From contig JAIUCV010000655.1 in the NCBI GenBank assembly GCA_026724425.1, positions 371,429 through 435,428 on the forward strand: a stretch of 64,000 nt of DNA, in the 5' to 3' direction. The position numbers and the translations under genes were made by a program. Within the stretch, counting starts at the first letter, position 1; every line of letters begins with the position of its first letter. Source of the DNA: Erythrophleum ivorense (Eukaryota > Streptophyta > Magnoliopsida > Fabales > Fabaceae). This document shows positions 45,994-57,872 of this stretch, in pieces. The notes below the pieces were generated by a model. That model did not search any database. It saw only the letters and a list, made by a program, of their open reading frames with translations, and had not been told where the DNA came from.

Positions 45994-47668
45994 CTAGAAC
46001 TTCTTAATGAAGTCGTAAATGTGATTGCTAATTTCCTCTGCAACTTCTTGGTTGTTAAAGTGACCTACATCTTTCTGCACAACCACTTCCTCCAAATTTG
46101 GCACATCTTCCTTGAAGCGACCGCCATGAATATAATCCTTCATCCCCAGAGAAGTATATATCATGTCTAACTCACCCGTTATGAACTTCACTGGTACTTG
46201 AACTTGTATTCCGCTCCATGGTGCTGAAAGTTCCCAATTTCTGCAATGCATAGCAGAATAACTAGACATTATTATTATTATTATTTGTAATTTCAATAAA
46301 ACACAAGAAAAGTTTGTATAATGTATTTATAGAATAACTTGCCACCACTGACCCATGGTGAAAAAGTGCTATTCAAATTAATCTATGTATCCCTTGTACT
46401 CCCCCTCAAATGGCAGCTTAACCAAAAATAGACTCTTAAACCATCAATTTAGAAGTTGGGAACATAGTCTCAGAGGCTGTAGAAAGCAGGAGGAACATAC
46501 AAGTTGAGATTTCTGTAGTAGTTCAAGCCTCCAGTGAAGCCTGTCTTCTCAAATTTAGATGCATAATAAGCAATATCTTGTTCAGAGAGCCAGGAGGGTA
46601 AGTTCTGTGGAGTATCCGGATTGAATCCAATCCCATACTCTCCCTTTGGCAAGATTGGGGGTCCCGGTTTGCGAGTGGTGAAGATGTTCTTGAGCACATA
46701 TGCAGCCCCAACTTTGGCCATCTCAGCTTCCATTTTACCTCGCCCCTGTCAAAGATATATTTCTTTGTTTTAAACTAGTGACGCCAAGAATCAGATCTAC
46801 CATTACAGAAATTCTCACTCCACTTCAGAGTACTCAATTAGTGGCCAATTAAAATATCGGATATGCATAATCTAGCATTCATTCACCACTCACAATCCAC
46901 AATGGTGTGGGAATGAACCAGTAAACTCTGATTTCTTTCAGCAATTTGGATTCTGACTACGTGCAAGAGACTAAGAAGCGCTTTATTTACGCAAAACCCC
47001 AAAAAAACAAGAACAAAAACGAAAACGAAAAACAAAAAGAGGATTGCTAGGAACAGATTTTTAAATAACCATACCTAGTTGAGTCGCTTCAGAAAGAGCT
47101 TGATACAGTAGTAAGAAACAACTGAAGAGGGGATAAAAAATACTTTCCTAGCTAAATCTGGTGAAAAATGTTACATCGGTAAAAGAAAGAAATGAAAAAG
47201 AACCTGAAATCTGCAGATATAGTAGTCATCTCCATATAAGGCACGGAAGCCATCTAAGGTCTTCACTTTAGGGTTTCTACGGAGGAAGGGGACGCTGAGG
47301 CAGACATAGGCCTTCACTCTGCCAGGGCGAAACGTACAGAGATACCAACCGATGATAGCTCCCCAATCATGGGCCACAAGAAAGACCTCATCCACTCCCA
47401 TAGAGTCGAGAAGGGCTATAAGGTCACCCACAATATGAAAGCCGGTGTAGCTGGAGATTGAAGGAGGGGCGTCGGTGTCGCCGTAGCCACGGAGATCAGG
47501 GGCGATGGCGCGATAGCCTCGGGAGCTGAGGGAGAGAATCTGGTGGCGCCAGGAGTACCAGAGCTCAGGGAAGCCGTGCAAGAACAACACCACAGGGCCT
47601 TCTCCTTTCTCCGCAACGTGCATTTTGATGCCGTTCACTTCCACTGTTGTGTGCTGTATTCCTTCCAT
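45994..47668 (-). CDS. soluble epoxide hydrolase, alpha/beta hydrolase fold (copy A)
   Basis: Cytosolic plant epoxide hydrolase, which opens fatty-acid and other epoxides to diols by an Asp-ester mechanism. Three exons: 47668-47204, 46745-46501 and 46240-45994, in phase, 318 residues (typical). Catalytic features: oxyanion motif HGFP (31-34), nucleophile D101 in HDWGA, lid tyrosines near Y149/Y150 and Y231/Y232, acid D262 in GELD, base H297 in VGHF. All are intact. Exon 2 begins GRG where copies B, C and D encode EPG, two codon changes at the splice junction. A TATA-rich leader precedes it. It is one of four copies in the cluster and resembles C closely even in introns and flank, implying recent duplication. 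Substrate cannot be predicted. Confidence 0.94.
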
Positions 47669-47718
47669 CTCTCTTTCTATGTGAATAATTATTTGATACT
47701 CTCGAGTCTGCGATGTCT

Positions 47719-47736
47719 TATTTATATATATATAGA
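47719..47736 (-). promoter_or_regulatory. TATA box of epoxide hydrolase A
   Basis: On the minus strand a TATATATATAAATAAG-type sequence lies about 50-65 bases before the ATG at 47668, a plausible core promoter with a short leader. Confidence 0.5.
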
Positions 47737-47799
47737 AAGATGCAGAGTGAAACGGAAAGGCGGTTGGAATTCGGGGGCAACGGGTGATCAAAAGGTTTT

Positions 47800-50510
47800 G
47801 TGATTATTTTTAACTTTTTTTTTCATTCGTTTTATATTATCTATAGTTTTTTTAAATTTTTCCACAACAATTTTTTTAGCTGCTCGTGAAAGTACACGGA
47901 CGGTTTGGCTAATTTATTAGAAAGAAGCAAAGTAAAAGAGGAAGGAAATTTTGTCTGGTGTACTTAGAATGCGGTATACTTACAAAAAAAATTAAGGATC
48001 AGAATAAATTTTATATACAAAATAAATTTTATATATTAAACATATATATATATATATATATATATAAATTAGCCAGAAGGAAAGACAGTTGCGATTCGAT
48101 AGCAACAGCTGCAGTGTATAATTCGTGGTAATTTACGGACACGTTTGTTTGGAGATTTAGTGTTTTTTTTTCTCTTTTTTTATAACGGAAATAGTAACAG
48201 TAGCGATGACTCTCCTCCACGTGTCGGTTGTTTAAAATATATATATATATATATATAAAGGTGTGAATATGGAAACAACTTTTTTCGCAGAGTTAGAGTT
48301 GCATATAAGCTTAGCTAATCCAATGCTACTAAGCCAAAATCAAGTTAGGCTGGATGAAAGTAAAAATTTAGTAAGGTTAAACTGGTTATTTTGACCAATT
48401 TGAGCCTTGATTTGATAGAAATATAAAGTTAAAAAATATATAGAGCCCAAAATAAAAAATATCTTATAATTGTAGGCAAACAATTTTAAATATATTTTAT
48501 GAATTATAAATAACAAAATGGTTAAAGTTGCTCTGAATATAATTTTTACATCTAAATAAAAGAAAATGAGAGGAAAAATATATATTTTTGAAATTAAAAG
48601 AAAAAAGTCAAAATTAAAATAAAAAACATATATTTTTGGAAAAAAAATAAATGGGTTGAATTGTCTCTGTTGTTTGCATCACACTTATCTCGTAAAATTG
48701 TTTAAAATAAAAAAAAAAATCCTAATTAGATCACCAAATTTAAATTATTGTTTTTTGAAATTTCACTATTTATGTTTGCTTTATCTTCATATTTCTTTAT
48801 TTGAATCCAATTTTTTTCATTTTCATTGTATGAATCTTATAAAGATATATTAAAATAAATGATTATATAAAAAAATGATTAAGTAGTTATAAAAATATAA
48901 ATTTTTAAAGTTTTAAAATGTTAAAAAAAAAAATCTAAAATTTAGTATAATCCCTGCTCTCCAGCTCTAAATCGAGCCAGCCCAAAATTAGGTCTTAAGC
49001 CTCTTTTTATCTTCTCCCAACTTAAATTGGCTAAGCATAATGCTGAATTTAAATCCAACTTAACTTAACGCGATTCATATACACTCTTATTTATAGCAAA
49101 AGCTCAAATTGAAAGGTTTCTTTTTCTTTATTTATATTTAACAAAATTTATTCTGTTAAATCTTTTAAAAAGCAAATTGTGTTACAAATATTATTTAAAT
49201 ATATATTTTGGGTTAACAAAAATTACATGTGTATTTTCTTAAACAATAATTCAAACAATAGAGTTTCATGCTTTTTTCATATTTGTAATCTTTGTAGCTA
49301 ATGCTATTTTCAAAAAGAGAAGACTGTTCAAAATGAATTTAAATCCACTCATTTTTTATGCCAAAATAAATAGCTATGTAGAAAAAATAAACATATGGCG
49401 AGAATGTAAAAGATTCACATTCTCAGAGAAAGAAAGAATATAAGTATTTGAGACCCACGTTCTTATATTTATCTCTCTCCAATATAATTATTTATTTTGG
49501 TGCCAAAGAATAAGTAAATCCAGAACCATTCATAACAAAGAATGTGTGACTCGAAGAAACAAAACATTTCAAATGATCATAATTAGCCGCTTCAAATACC
49601 ACTTTATTTCTAGTCATCCAAATTGCATAAAGAATAAGACCAGTAAAATTAGTATGTTGAAAAAGCTCTTATTTCATATGAATGCGTGGCATCAAACCAA
49701 TTTTATATTCATCTTCTTGTGTTTTGTTGTTAGAATTGATATGTTCTCGTGGATAGCAACAATACAAATTAAATAACTTAAACAAATTGATAGATAATGA
49801 ACAAATTATTTACTAATTTCGGCAAGAGTTTGGATAAATTTATTTGATTGATGAGTTTTTGGATATTAATTTACTAAAAAAATAATTCATATATGCAGGT
49901 ATATTTTATTTTTTATTTGATAGATGAAGTCTATATTAAAATTATTGTCCATGTTTTCTTTTTAATGTTATGAATTCATTTTTTTTTTTCCTTTGTTATC
50001 AATGTAAAAGAATAGCAAATGAATGGTAAGGATCGCGGTATCCAATTATGAACTGCTGACATTATCAAGACGAAAGAAAGGAACCTGCATCCTGGACTGA
50101 GCTAAAATTTCAATAAAAAATAGAGAAAATGATAAATAAGGACCCAAACTGAAAAATAATTATTCTAAAAGATATGTTGTCACTAAATATCATTAATTTT
50201 AGTTAAAATTAATAATAATTTATCTTAAAATAATTATAATAGATCATTTAAAATCATTATTTTTAAATATGGCCTTTATTTATAATTCTCTGGAAAAAAA
50301 ATATGGTACCTTTCAAACGGGGGGATTGTACTTTTTTTAAAAAATTCAATCTCTGCTGTAGTGCAGGAGCGAATCTGTTTGCGGAAAAAAGAAAACCAAG
50401 GCTTGGAGTTGAATTAATAAGAAACAATATTCAAATATAAATATCTTTAAGGTTTTCAAATATAATTTTTTCCAAAAAAAAAAATGCTTCTTTGTTTATT
50501 TTTTTGAAAC
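47800..50510. other. A/T-rich intergenic DNA with two (AT)n microsatellites
   Basis: No gene recognised. (AT)n runs lie at 48042-48066 and 48237-48258. 48290-49090 contains phrases such as CCAGCTCTAAATCGAGCCAG and ACTTAACTTAACG typical of old noncoding transposon ends, but no element could be bounded. Short ORFs are A/T-rich chance frames. Confidence 0.55.
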
Positions 50511-50519
50511 TCAAAAGTG

Positions 50520-51162
50520 CAGTGATTTAAAAATTGGATTGGATTAACCGATTTGACCAGGAGCCGATCCTTAATCCGGTTTGGTTGGGTTAAAAAATTG
50601 ACTAACTAAAAAATCGGTCAAAAAAAGTCAAAATTGATTTGAACCGGTTCATATCCATTTTTTTAAAATTCTTTTTATATATAACAAAATAATTTATCTC
50701 AAATAAATTTAATAAATTAAAAATAAAAAGCAATAAACAAGGAGGGAGTTGAAATATATATATATTAAAAAAATAAAAAAAATAAAAAAAATAAAATATA
50801 TATACTTTGTTATTTTTTATACTTGGTCTCTATCATGTTTATATTTAATTTTCTAATAACATTTCTTTCAAATATATATATATATATTTAGCCAAAGTTA
50901 CTATTTAATTTTTTTTAATAATAAGTAGAATCTTAATACAATTTAAAAACTCTAAAATAATTTTTGTAATGTCTTAAGAAATATTAAATTAATAATTAAA
51001 TATTTAAAATTTACTAATATTTATTTTTTACATTAAAATTTTAATATATACAATTTTAAAAAATATATAATTAATTATTACTGGTTCGACTACGGTTTAA
51101 CTAATGAATTGTGAACTACTATTTTCATCAGTTCAATGATCAATCCAATTTTAAAAACATTG
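50520..51162. mobile_element. nonautonomous hAT-type element with perfect 8-bp target duplication
   Basis: 643 bp, flanked by CAAAAGTG at 50512-50519 and again at 51163-51170: an exact 8-bp duplication as made by hAT transposases. The ends are inverted repeats: left CAGTGATTTAAAAATTGG, right (reverse complement) CAATGTTTTTAAAATTGG, then ATTG in both. The subterminal part is rich in GGTT and AACC phrases (CCGGTTTGGTTGGG, GAACCGGTTC). No transposase is encoded, so it needs a helper. The element at 16279-17222 belongs to the same family but is more decayed. Confidence 0.92.
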
Positions 51163-51170
51163 CAAAAGTG

Positions 51171-54100
51171 TCTCCTAATTTTGTTGCGGGATTGACTTTC
51201 CGCCTCAATGCACAAAAAAAGAAAGAAAGAAGAATAATTATATTTTTCAAAAAAAAAATTGATATGGATTAAAAAAAATAAATTAATTATTTTTAAAAAA
51301 TTTATATTTTTAATTTATTATGAATGATCAAAGAATAAAAAATATAACTTATTCTTACTAAATTACGTTTAAAGAGTAAAAAACTTACTAATCTCTCATC
51401 TTAATATTACTCAGTTGAATTTAAGTCTATTACTATTTAATTATTGTTTAGGTCTGTTACAATCAAAGGGATAGATTCAAGATATACAAGATTAGAAAAA
51501 AGTAAGAGAAAAGATAATATAAGAGGAAAAAAATTAAAAAGATAATGTAAGTAAGTTTGTAATGCTGTATTTTATTTCCTTATCGGAGACGATTAATTAG
51601 TTATTGACTAACACGTGCACAATGACAAAGAACCCACTTCTTCAATTGTTCAGTCAGGGGAAAAAAAATTCATTTGAATTATAACCTGTAATAAATAACT
51701 CATCCGGATCTAAATTTTGATAATCAGCTTATTTAAACTTTAAAATATAACGATAGTCTGAAATATTGTAACGAGGGATAGAGTAATTGGTAAAACCATT
51801 CAATTAACTATACACGTCAAAATAGCGACAGGAGAATCTATTTTAACCTGATTCTCTAGCCAGTAAAGTCTCAAATTATAGAGATCCTGTATGACAAAGT
51901 TTTTATTTGCCACAAGGTTTTAATTAGGATGATAAAATTATTTTGATAATAATAAAATTTTTAAGTTTAATTTATACAAGTATTAAGTTGATTGATCTTA
52001 AAAATCTGGTTAGGGTTAAAATATAATTAAATATATTCTAATTTTTCCAACGAAAGTCAATCTGATAAGATAAGATTTGTACTGTGCAAAAAAAGAGAAA
52101 CAGAAAAAGCATTTTGTTTGAAGGTTCCTCCTCTTTCATTAGTAATTTGTAGCATTAAACCGATGGTGAAAAGTCAAAGAAAAGGTTATGGCTGCTGAAA
52201 AGGGCGTGCATTAAATGAAGATTGAAAAAGTCACATATATGCTGTAGAATTCTTTTTAAAAGCTTCTTCTTCTTTTTATCTTGTCCTTATTGAAGTATTT
52301 ATTATGAAATGGAAGGTTGAGAAAAAGAAGGCCCAAAATGAAGCTAATACGATGGATTGGGTAAATAAAACTACTGGAGCTATTACATCACTTTTCAATT
52401 ATCAATTTCTTCAAATGCCTAATCAAGTTGGATTGCATCAAGAAAATAAAAACTTAGGTATTGGAGCTTTATGGAGGATTCAGGTTCTATGTAATCATAT
52501 GGTGTCTCGTCCTTTGTCCAATCAAGTTATTTGATTTTTTTAAAAATAAATTTAAATAAATAAAAATAAATAAATAAAAATAAAAAATGACTTGACTAGA
52601 CATGGATGGGACACACAAGATTGGAGAGAAACTGAATATTTTTGTGAAATATGGAATAGTCAATCACAACAACCACAGTGGACAGCTAGAGTTTGGCTTC
52701 TCTCAATTTCAATCCCTCTCAGTTTCATCAATTCAGTTACTTTTATCTTTTCTTATCAACCTCTCTTATCATCACTTATTCTCTCTCCTTCCTTTCTACT
52801 TTGACAGTTGATTTGATAAATAAAAAGTTAAGTATAAAAATAAAAAAAAATAATTTTAAAAATAAAAAATAATTTTAATACTCTTATTTTTAATAATTAA
52901 ATAATAATTAATAAATAATATTAAATAATAATTAAAAAATAAAATTATAATTTTTTATAATTTTCATTTTATCTTTCATTTTACACGGAGATACCAAATT
53001 TAACACTGAATTGAATTGATGAAATTGACAAATTTTGGAATGGAGGGAATCTATTCTCCGACAGGTTGCAAGGACGAGCCAAAACAAGCTGGGCTTGCCC
53101 AGAGTGCTGTACACCCTATCTTTCAGGATGGACGAGCTAGTGGCACAAAATGACAAGCTCGTGGATAGCATAGACCAGCAGCTAGATATGCTTTGTGCTG
53201 TGGCTTTGTATGATTTGGAAAGAGCTTGAAAGCCTTTGATGGTGTAAGAGCACTGATCATAAACATGCCAAAGTACTTGGGGGAGGATTTACAAGTTAAT
53301 AGTTACCGGCATCATGGTTACTTTCATTAACAAAGATGCTGGACGATGTACATTATAACAATGTGTTTTATGCTCAAGTGGAAGGAGAGAGCATTGCTAA
53401 ATTGAGATTGAATACTGTTGGAAAAAATCTTACGGTTCAAAAAGATTAGATATAAAACAAAGAGATTTTATCAAGATAAAATGTAATGTATTTCTTTTTT
53501 CCTTCTCTTTATTTTATCTGCATATGTTTTCTTAAGTATTTCATTTTGATAAAAAAATCTAGTCAATTAGATCTTAAGTCAAGTCAATTGTATCTTCAAG
53601 TATAATTAATTTTCTGCTTTATTATTTCATACATCTAATTAACTGTATTTCAAATTTTGTTGACTACATATTCTTCTTAATATTAAATCTTTTGATTTTT
53701 TGTTTATATCAAACTCTCTGATCTATTTATACAGATCATCATTAGTATAACTCAATTTAAAATTAAAATTAGCTTGAAGTTTGCATTTTGGTTCATATAT
53801 TACATTTTGGTTCATATTCTACTTTATTATTTTAAACATCTAGTTAATTATATCTCAAATTTTGTTGATTACATATACTTCTCAATATTAAATCTTCTGA
53901 CCTTTTGTTTACATCAAACTCTCTTCTCTATTTATATACATCATCATTGGTATAACTCAGCTTAAAATTAAAATGAGCTTTAACTTTGTATTTTGGTTCA
54001 TATATTGCACAAGCACCTGTTCACTGTGCTAGGTGTGTTTTTTAGTTCCTTTTATCATGAAAGTTTGGATTGCATTTATAATGTTAAATAACAACATTGA

Positions 54101-54281
54101 AGGTTTAATTTCACCTCTCGTGTAAATTATTCAATCCTTAATTGTTAAACTTCTTGTGGCTTGAAAAGATATATAATTATAAATTGCGAAACATGATGAG
54201 TAAAGATAAATACCAAGTAACCATTTTATTTCTCTACAAGATGGTTTAATTTTATCTAGGTCTTGTATCTTCTACAATATC
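51171..54281. other. intergenic with two unassigned open frames
   Basis: Mostly A/T-rich; 52550-52600 and 52810-52960 are MITE-like. Two plus-strand frames look less random than the rest: 52304-52534 (MKWKVEKKKAQNEANTMDW, then GLHQENKNLGIGALWRIQVL) and 53035-53229 (GLPRVLYTLSFRMDELVAQN, continuing to a stop after LYDLERA). The second is helical and charged and could be a captured exon. I recognise neither. 53560-53990 has a weak internal duplication (TTAAATCTTTTGATTTTTTG at 53681 and a diverged copy at 53886). Confidence 0.35.
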
Positions 54282-55568
54282 TCATGCATTTAGGGCAGAT
54301 TTCGTGGAACTAGACTTGCTTCCAACACTACCAATGATAACTTCAATTCTGGAACAAGGCTGGGATTTCCATTTACGAACAGTAGCAACGTGAACATAAG
54401 CCTGATACAAGAATAGGCTTCCTTGTGGAATATTAGGGCGATAAAAGTTAAATCCCATCAACAAAATGGCTAGAGCAATCAAGTTAGTGACACCACATAG
54501 GTCAAATGCTAAAGCTCATTTCATATCATTTTCAATGTACACAAGGGTAGTGATGCCAACCACAAAGGCAGTGTACAGAGTGAAAAATATCCAGATGCCT
54601 TGATGCTCTATCTTATCAATTTGATTTGCTCCCAATGTTGCAGTAGTGAAACTTGCACCCCCAAACCTAATAAATAGCTGACAGTGCTATACCCAATTCA
54701 AGGACTCCATATTGGAGTACCAAAGGAGTTTTGCACAACTTTGGTCCTTCGTTACAGGGTTGCGGCCTAAGGGAATTTAGAGTCCTAGTCAATGTTAAAA
54801 GAGCAGCCAATTTAGCTCTGTTTTGTCTATCCTTGTGTATACTCAATTTCCAGTTCTTTGAGAAAGCAGCATAAAATCCATTGGGAGTCTTACTTGTTTT
54901 CAGCATATGCATTGAACATCTTAATGCATTTCTTCACAAGGTTAGTTCTAGTCACCATCAAGATCTTATTCTACTGCAGTATTTCACAAGAAATGTTTAG
55001 TGGCAAGTAGTCAGAGTCAACAACACCCTTGATGAATCTAAGGTATTCATGGATGAGCTCCTCGCAAAATCCTTATGAACCTTTGACATGTGCACCCAAG
55101 AAGCTATATCCAAGAGACGATAGAAAAGCCAATGACTGCAAAGCTTGCCAGTAAGACAGTGGGGTCCCCCGTGAAGCTTTGCAATTAGTGGAGCAGAGGC
55201 ACCATTTGTCTTGGTTTTTGATGACACAAATATAGCTTCAATTGGTTTACTAGCAGCTTTGGTTAGGCTATCAGAAGCATCTTTCACTGAGCTTTGTATT
55301 TCATTGAACGGAAAAGAAGATAGCATAGAGTTACCCTGTTAGAGCATCTGAATATAAGACTCGAGATATTTGACCCGCTCCATCCTTTACCGTCATTTTC
55401 TGTCTTAACAATCGGTCCATGACTTATTTTAGGAACATCTACTGGACAGCTAAAAACAGCTAGAGCATTTTTTTCCATCCAATGTAGAAAGACTCCCTGC
55501 GAAACTTGAGTTGGCAGCAGTAGTATGACATAAGCAAATAGTTCCTGTCTTAAGCTCACGAGTTTCAC
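54282..55568 (-). pseudogene. chimeric pseudogene: AARE + cytosolic HSP90 + NPF2 transporter fragments
   Basis: Three unrelated gene pieces abut in the same orientation. First, from about 55568 to 55055, acylamino-acid-releasing enzyme (a serine exopeptidase): words such as CPVDVPKISHG, SSLIFRCS, SVKDASDSLTKAASKPIEAI, FVSSKTKTN and LHGGPH, then AFLSSLGYSFLGAH after a frameshift. Second, about 55050-54799, the middle-to-C-terminal part of cytosolic HSP90: EYLRFIKGVVDSDYLPLNIS, NLVKKCIKMF and AFSKNWKLSIHKDRQNR. Third, about 54798-54300, an NPF2-type nitrate/peptide transporter: LNSLRPQPC, TTATLGANQ, IFFTLYTAF and GFNFYRPNIPQGS. Stops and frameshifts interrupt every part. No spacer is visible at the junctions. 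Such concatenation is what Helitron or Pack-MULE gene capture leaves, but element ends were not found. Confidence 0.85.
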
Positions 55569-55904
55569 AGTGGTGTTTCATCAAATGTGGGAAGGGCACC
55601 TCAAAAAATAAATATTTTTAAGGTAGCAAATGGTGAAAAAGAAAACAAGAAAATAGAATCACCACGATCAAAGAGCTCAATAAAAATTAACTCAGCAACA
55701 CCCCAAGTCTTGAAGTTTCACTGAAGAGAAAGTTAATGAACCCAAAGTATTAGTATGCTGCAAAACAAGTGAAGTAATCATGGCTTGAAGTTTTGAAAAT
55801 TTTAAAATACTTGTAGCAATCAAAGAATTGGAGATGTGGACATTTTTAGGAAACCCACTACAATTTGAATATGCAAGAGTCCTCTCATTAATACTCCATT
55901 TGGT

Positions 55905-56105
55905 TGGAGCTCCATTTAGTTAAAGGATATAATGATAAAAAAATATAAAATGTGAATAGGTGAAAATAAATAAAATAAAAAATAATTATTTTACATTACT
56001 TTTAAAAAATAATTTGATAAATAAAATAATAAATATAAAGATATAATAGATATTACATAAATTATGTAAATAAAATACGTTCGTGATACAACGAATCAAA
56101 CGAAA
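55905..56105. mobile_element. A/T-rich MITE-like element
   Basis: Bounded by imperfect inverted words (ATTTGGTTGGAG at about 55898 and CGAATCAAACGAAAT at 56093-56107). The interior (AAATAAAATAAAAAATAATT, then TTTGATAAATAAAATAATAA) matches the insertion at 45497-45695. Confidence 0.45.
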
Positions 56106-56107
56106 TA

Positions 56108-57297
56108 CAAATTTTCCAAAAGTAGGCTTAGAATAACAAGTTATCTGTCACCATAATCTCATTTGAGGATTGGACAGTGAGAATCAAGTGTGCCTTTCAT
56201 AACATTGAATAGATCAAGATGGCCGACTTATAGTCATGTTGGGAAGGAGCATGGAATTCATGGTGGAGAAGAGGGTCCTCGCTTGATGAGTTCCCAACAG
56301 GCCTGGGTGGTAGAGTTCGACGGCTACACTAACTGCAACTTCAGGGGTTTGCACCTTCCCGACCTGATGGCAAGAGTCCATGTGATAAGGGGGCTATGTC
56401 CAAACCTAATCATGGGCCAAAAGGTTGCTCGACCCGAAGAAAATAGATATGAATAAAAAAAAGTTTAAATATAAAACAGACTAAATTTAAATTTTTTTTT
56501 AAACCTGACCTTGTATTATAATTATTTTTATATATTATTAACAAATAATATTATTAAAAAAATTATTTATAACTATTAATATAAGTAAAAAATTTATATA
56601 ACATATATAATAATTATTTTTTTACTCTTGTTATATAATATATTATTAGGAATAAATTATAATTCAAATAAAATAAATTAATACTCAATAATATTATTGA
56701 AAAAACTATTATATTAAAAGGTTTTATTATCTTGTATTATACTCCAAATTATTTAAATTTTTTACCATATTTTTTTGGACTATTTGGTATTTAAAACAAA
56801 AAAAAAGAGCCTAGTAAATAATAAAATAAAGATATATAATATTTAATGCTTTTTAAAAAATAAAATTAATTTTAAAAATTAATTTTTGTAAAAAATATGC
56901 TGGGCTGGGTGTGGCTCATTTTTTATCGGGTCGAGCCCAACCCAAACCTAAAAGAATTTGTACAGTTTTTTATGAGTTTGGTCTATTTTTAAATGAATCC
57001 AACCTATGATCAAGTTAGTTGCGGCTCAACCTAGGGCTCATCACCAGCAACATCAAGCAGATCTTAACAACTAATGAGGAGAAATTTGCATCTGCAACTG
57101 TTGTTGAACAGTTCTTCTGCCAAATGTTGGTTCCATAAAACCCATAATTGTTAGATCAATGTTTTGGTTGTCTTCATTCGGGCTTCAGTGTTGGCCAATC
57201 TTGAATCTAGATTAGAAAACTGCATCTCCAACACTGCGCAGGGATCATTAATCTTACCAACAGCCATGGTCGAGGGTGGATGCAATAAGTGCACTAT
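56108..57297. other. intergenic; includes a retroelement-like stretch
   Basis: An ORF at 56190-56456 is not recognised. 56450-56900 is A/T-rich. 57010-57290 read on the minus strand begins an open frame MAVGKINDPCAVLEMQFSNL that could be the start of a gag gene belonging to the LTR at 57298-57484. Confidence 0.4.
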
Positions 57298-57484
57298 TGT
57301 TAGGTTTGGAGGCTAAACCCAGAAGAGAAGGGAGAAAAGCAGAGAAGGGAGAAAAGAAAGCTCTCTTTCAAGTAGAGAAACTCCAAAATTCTATTGAATT
57401 TCAACAAGATTCAGTTTACAAGAATAAGGTTTTATAGAAGGAAGAGACAGGAAAGAAAAATTGCATTGTTAAAATATCCTAACA
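57298..57484 (-). mobile_element. LTR of a decayed LTR retrotransposon
   Basis: 187 bp bounded by perfect inverted termini TGTTAG and CTAACA. Read on the minus strand it contains a CTATAAAACC promoter-like box and a polypyrimidine U5-like end, and it is followed by a short gag-like frame. A second LTR and a target duplication were not found, so it may be a truncated element. Confidence 0.5.
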
Positions 57485-57872
57485 AAATGGAAAATATCAG
57501 GAAGCTTCCTTCTGCGTGTGATACTCTATATCATTCCATTTGCATTGACATATTTTGACATACCTATTCGTAACAAAGTGCATACCTTCATGCCTCTCAA
57601 CAATTTTGATATAATTTGTTTGAGCGAGGATTCCAACTCAGTTTTGTTTTTTCCCAAAAAAAAAAAAAACTTCCCGGTTTGGGCTTCGAATTTCCAGTTA
57701 GGGGGAACAGTAGGGGGAACAGCAGGGATCACTGAACCGAAAATTTTTCCATCATGGCAAACCATGACTACAAATGAAGAATAAAGAGAGGAGTCTGCAA
57801 ATGCCAACTTAATATATATGGTACATTGGTAGACAAATTGTTCAATAAAACTCAGAGAGCAGGTGGATTGTC

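Noticed and set aside
48042..48258. Short ORFs encoding Ile/Tyr repeats
   Set aside because: Translations of (AT)n microsatellites.
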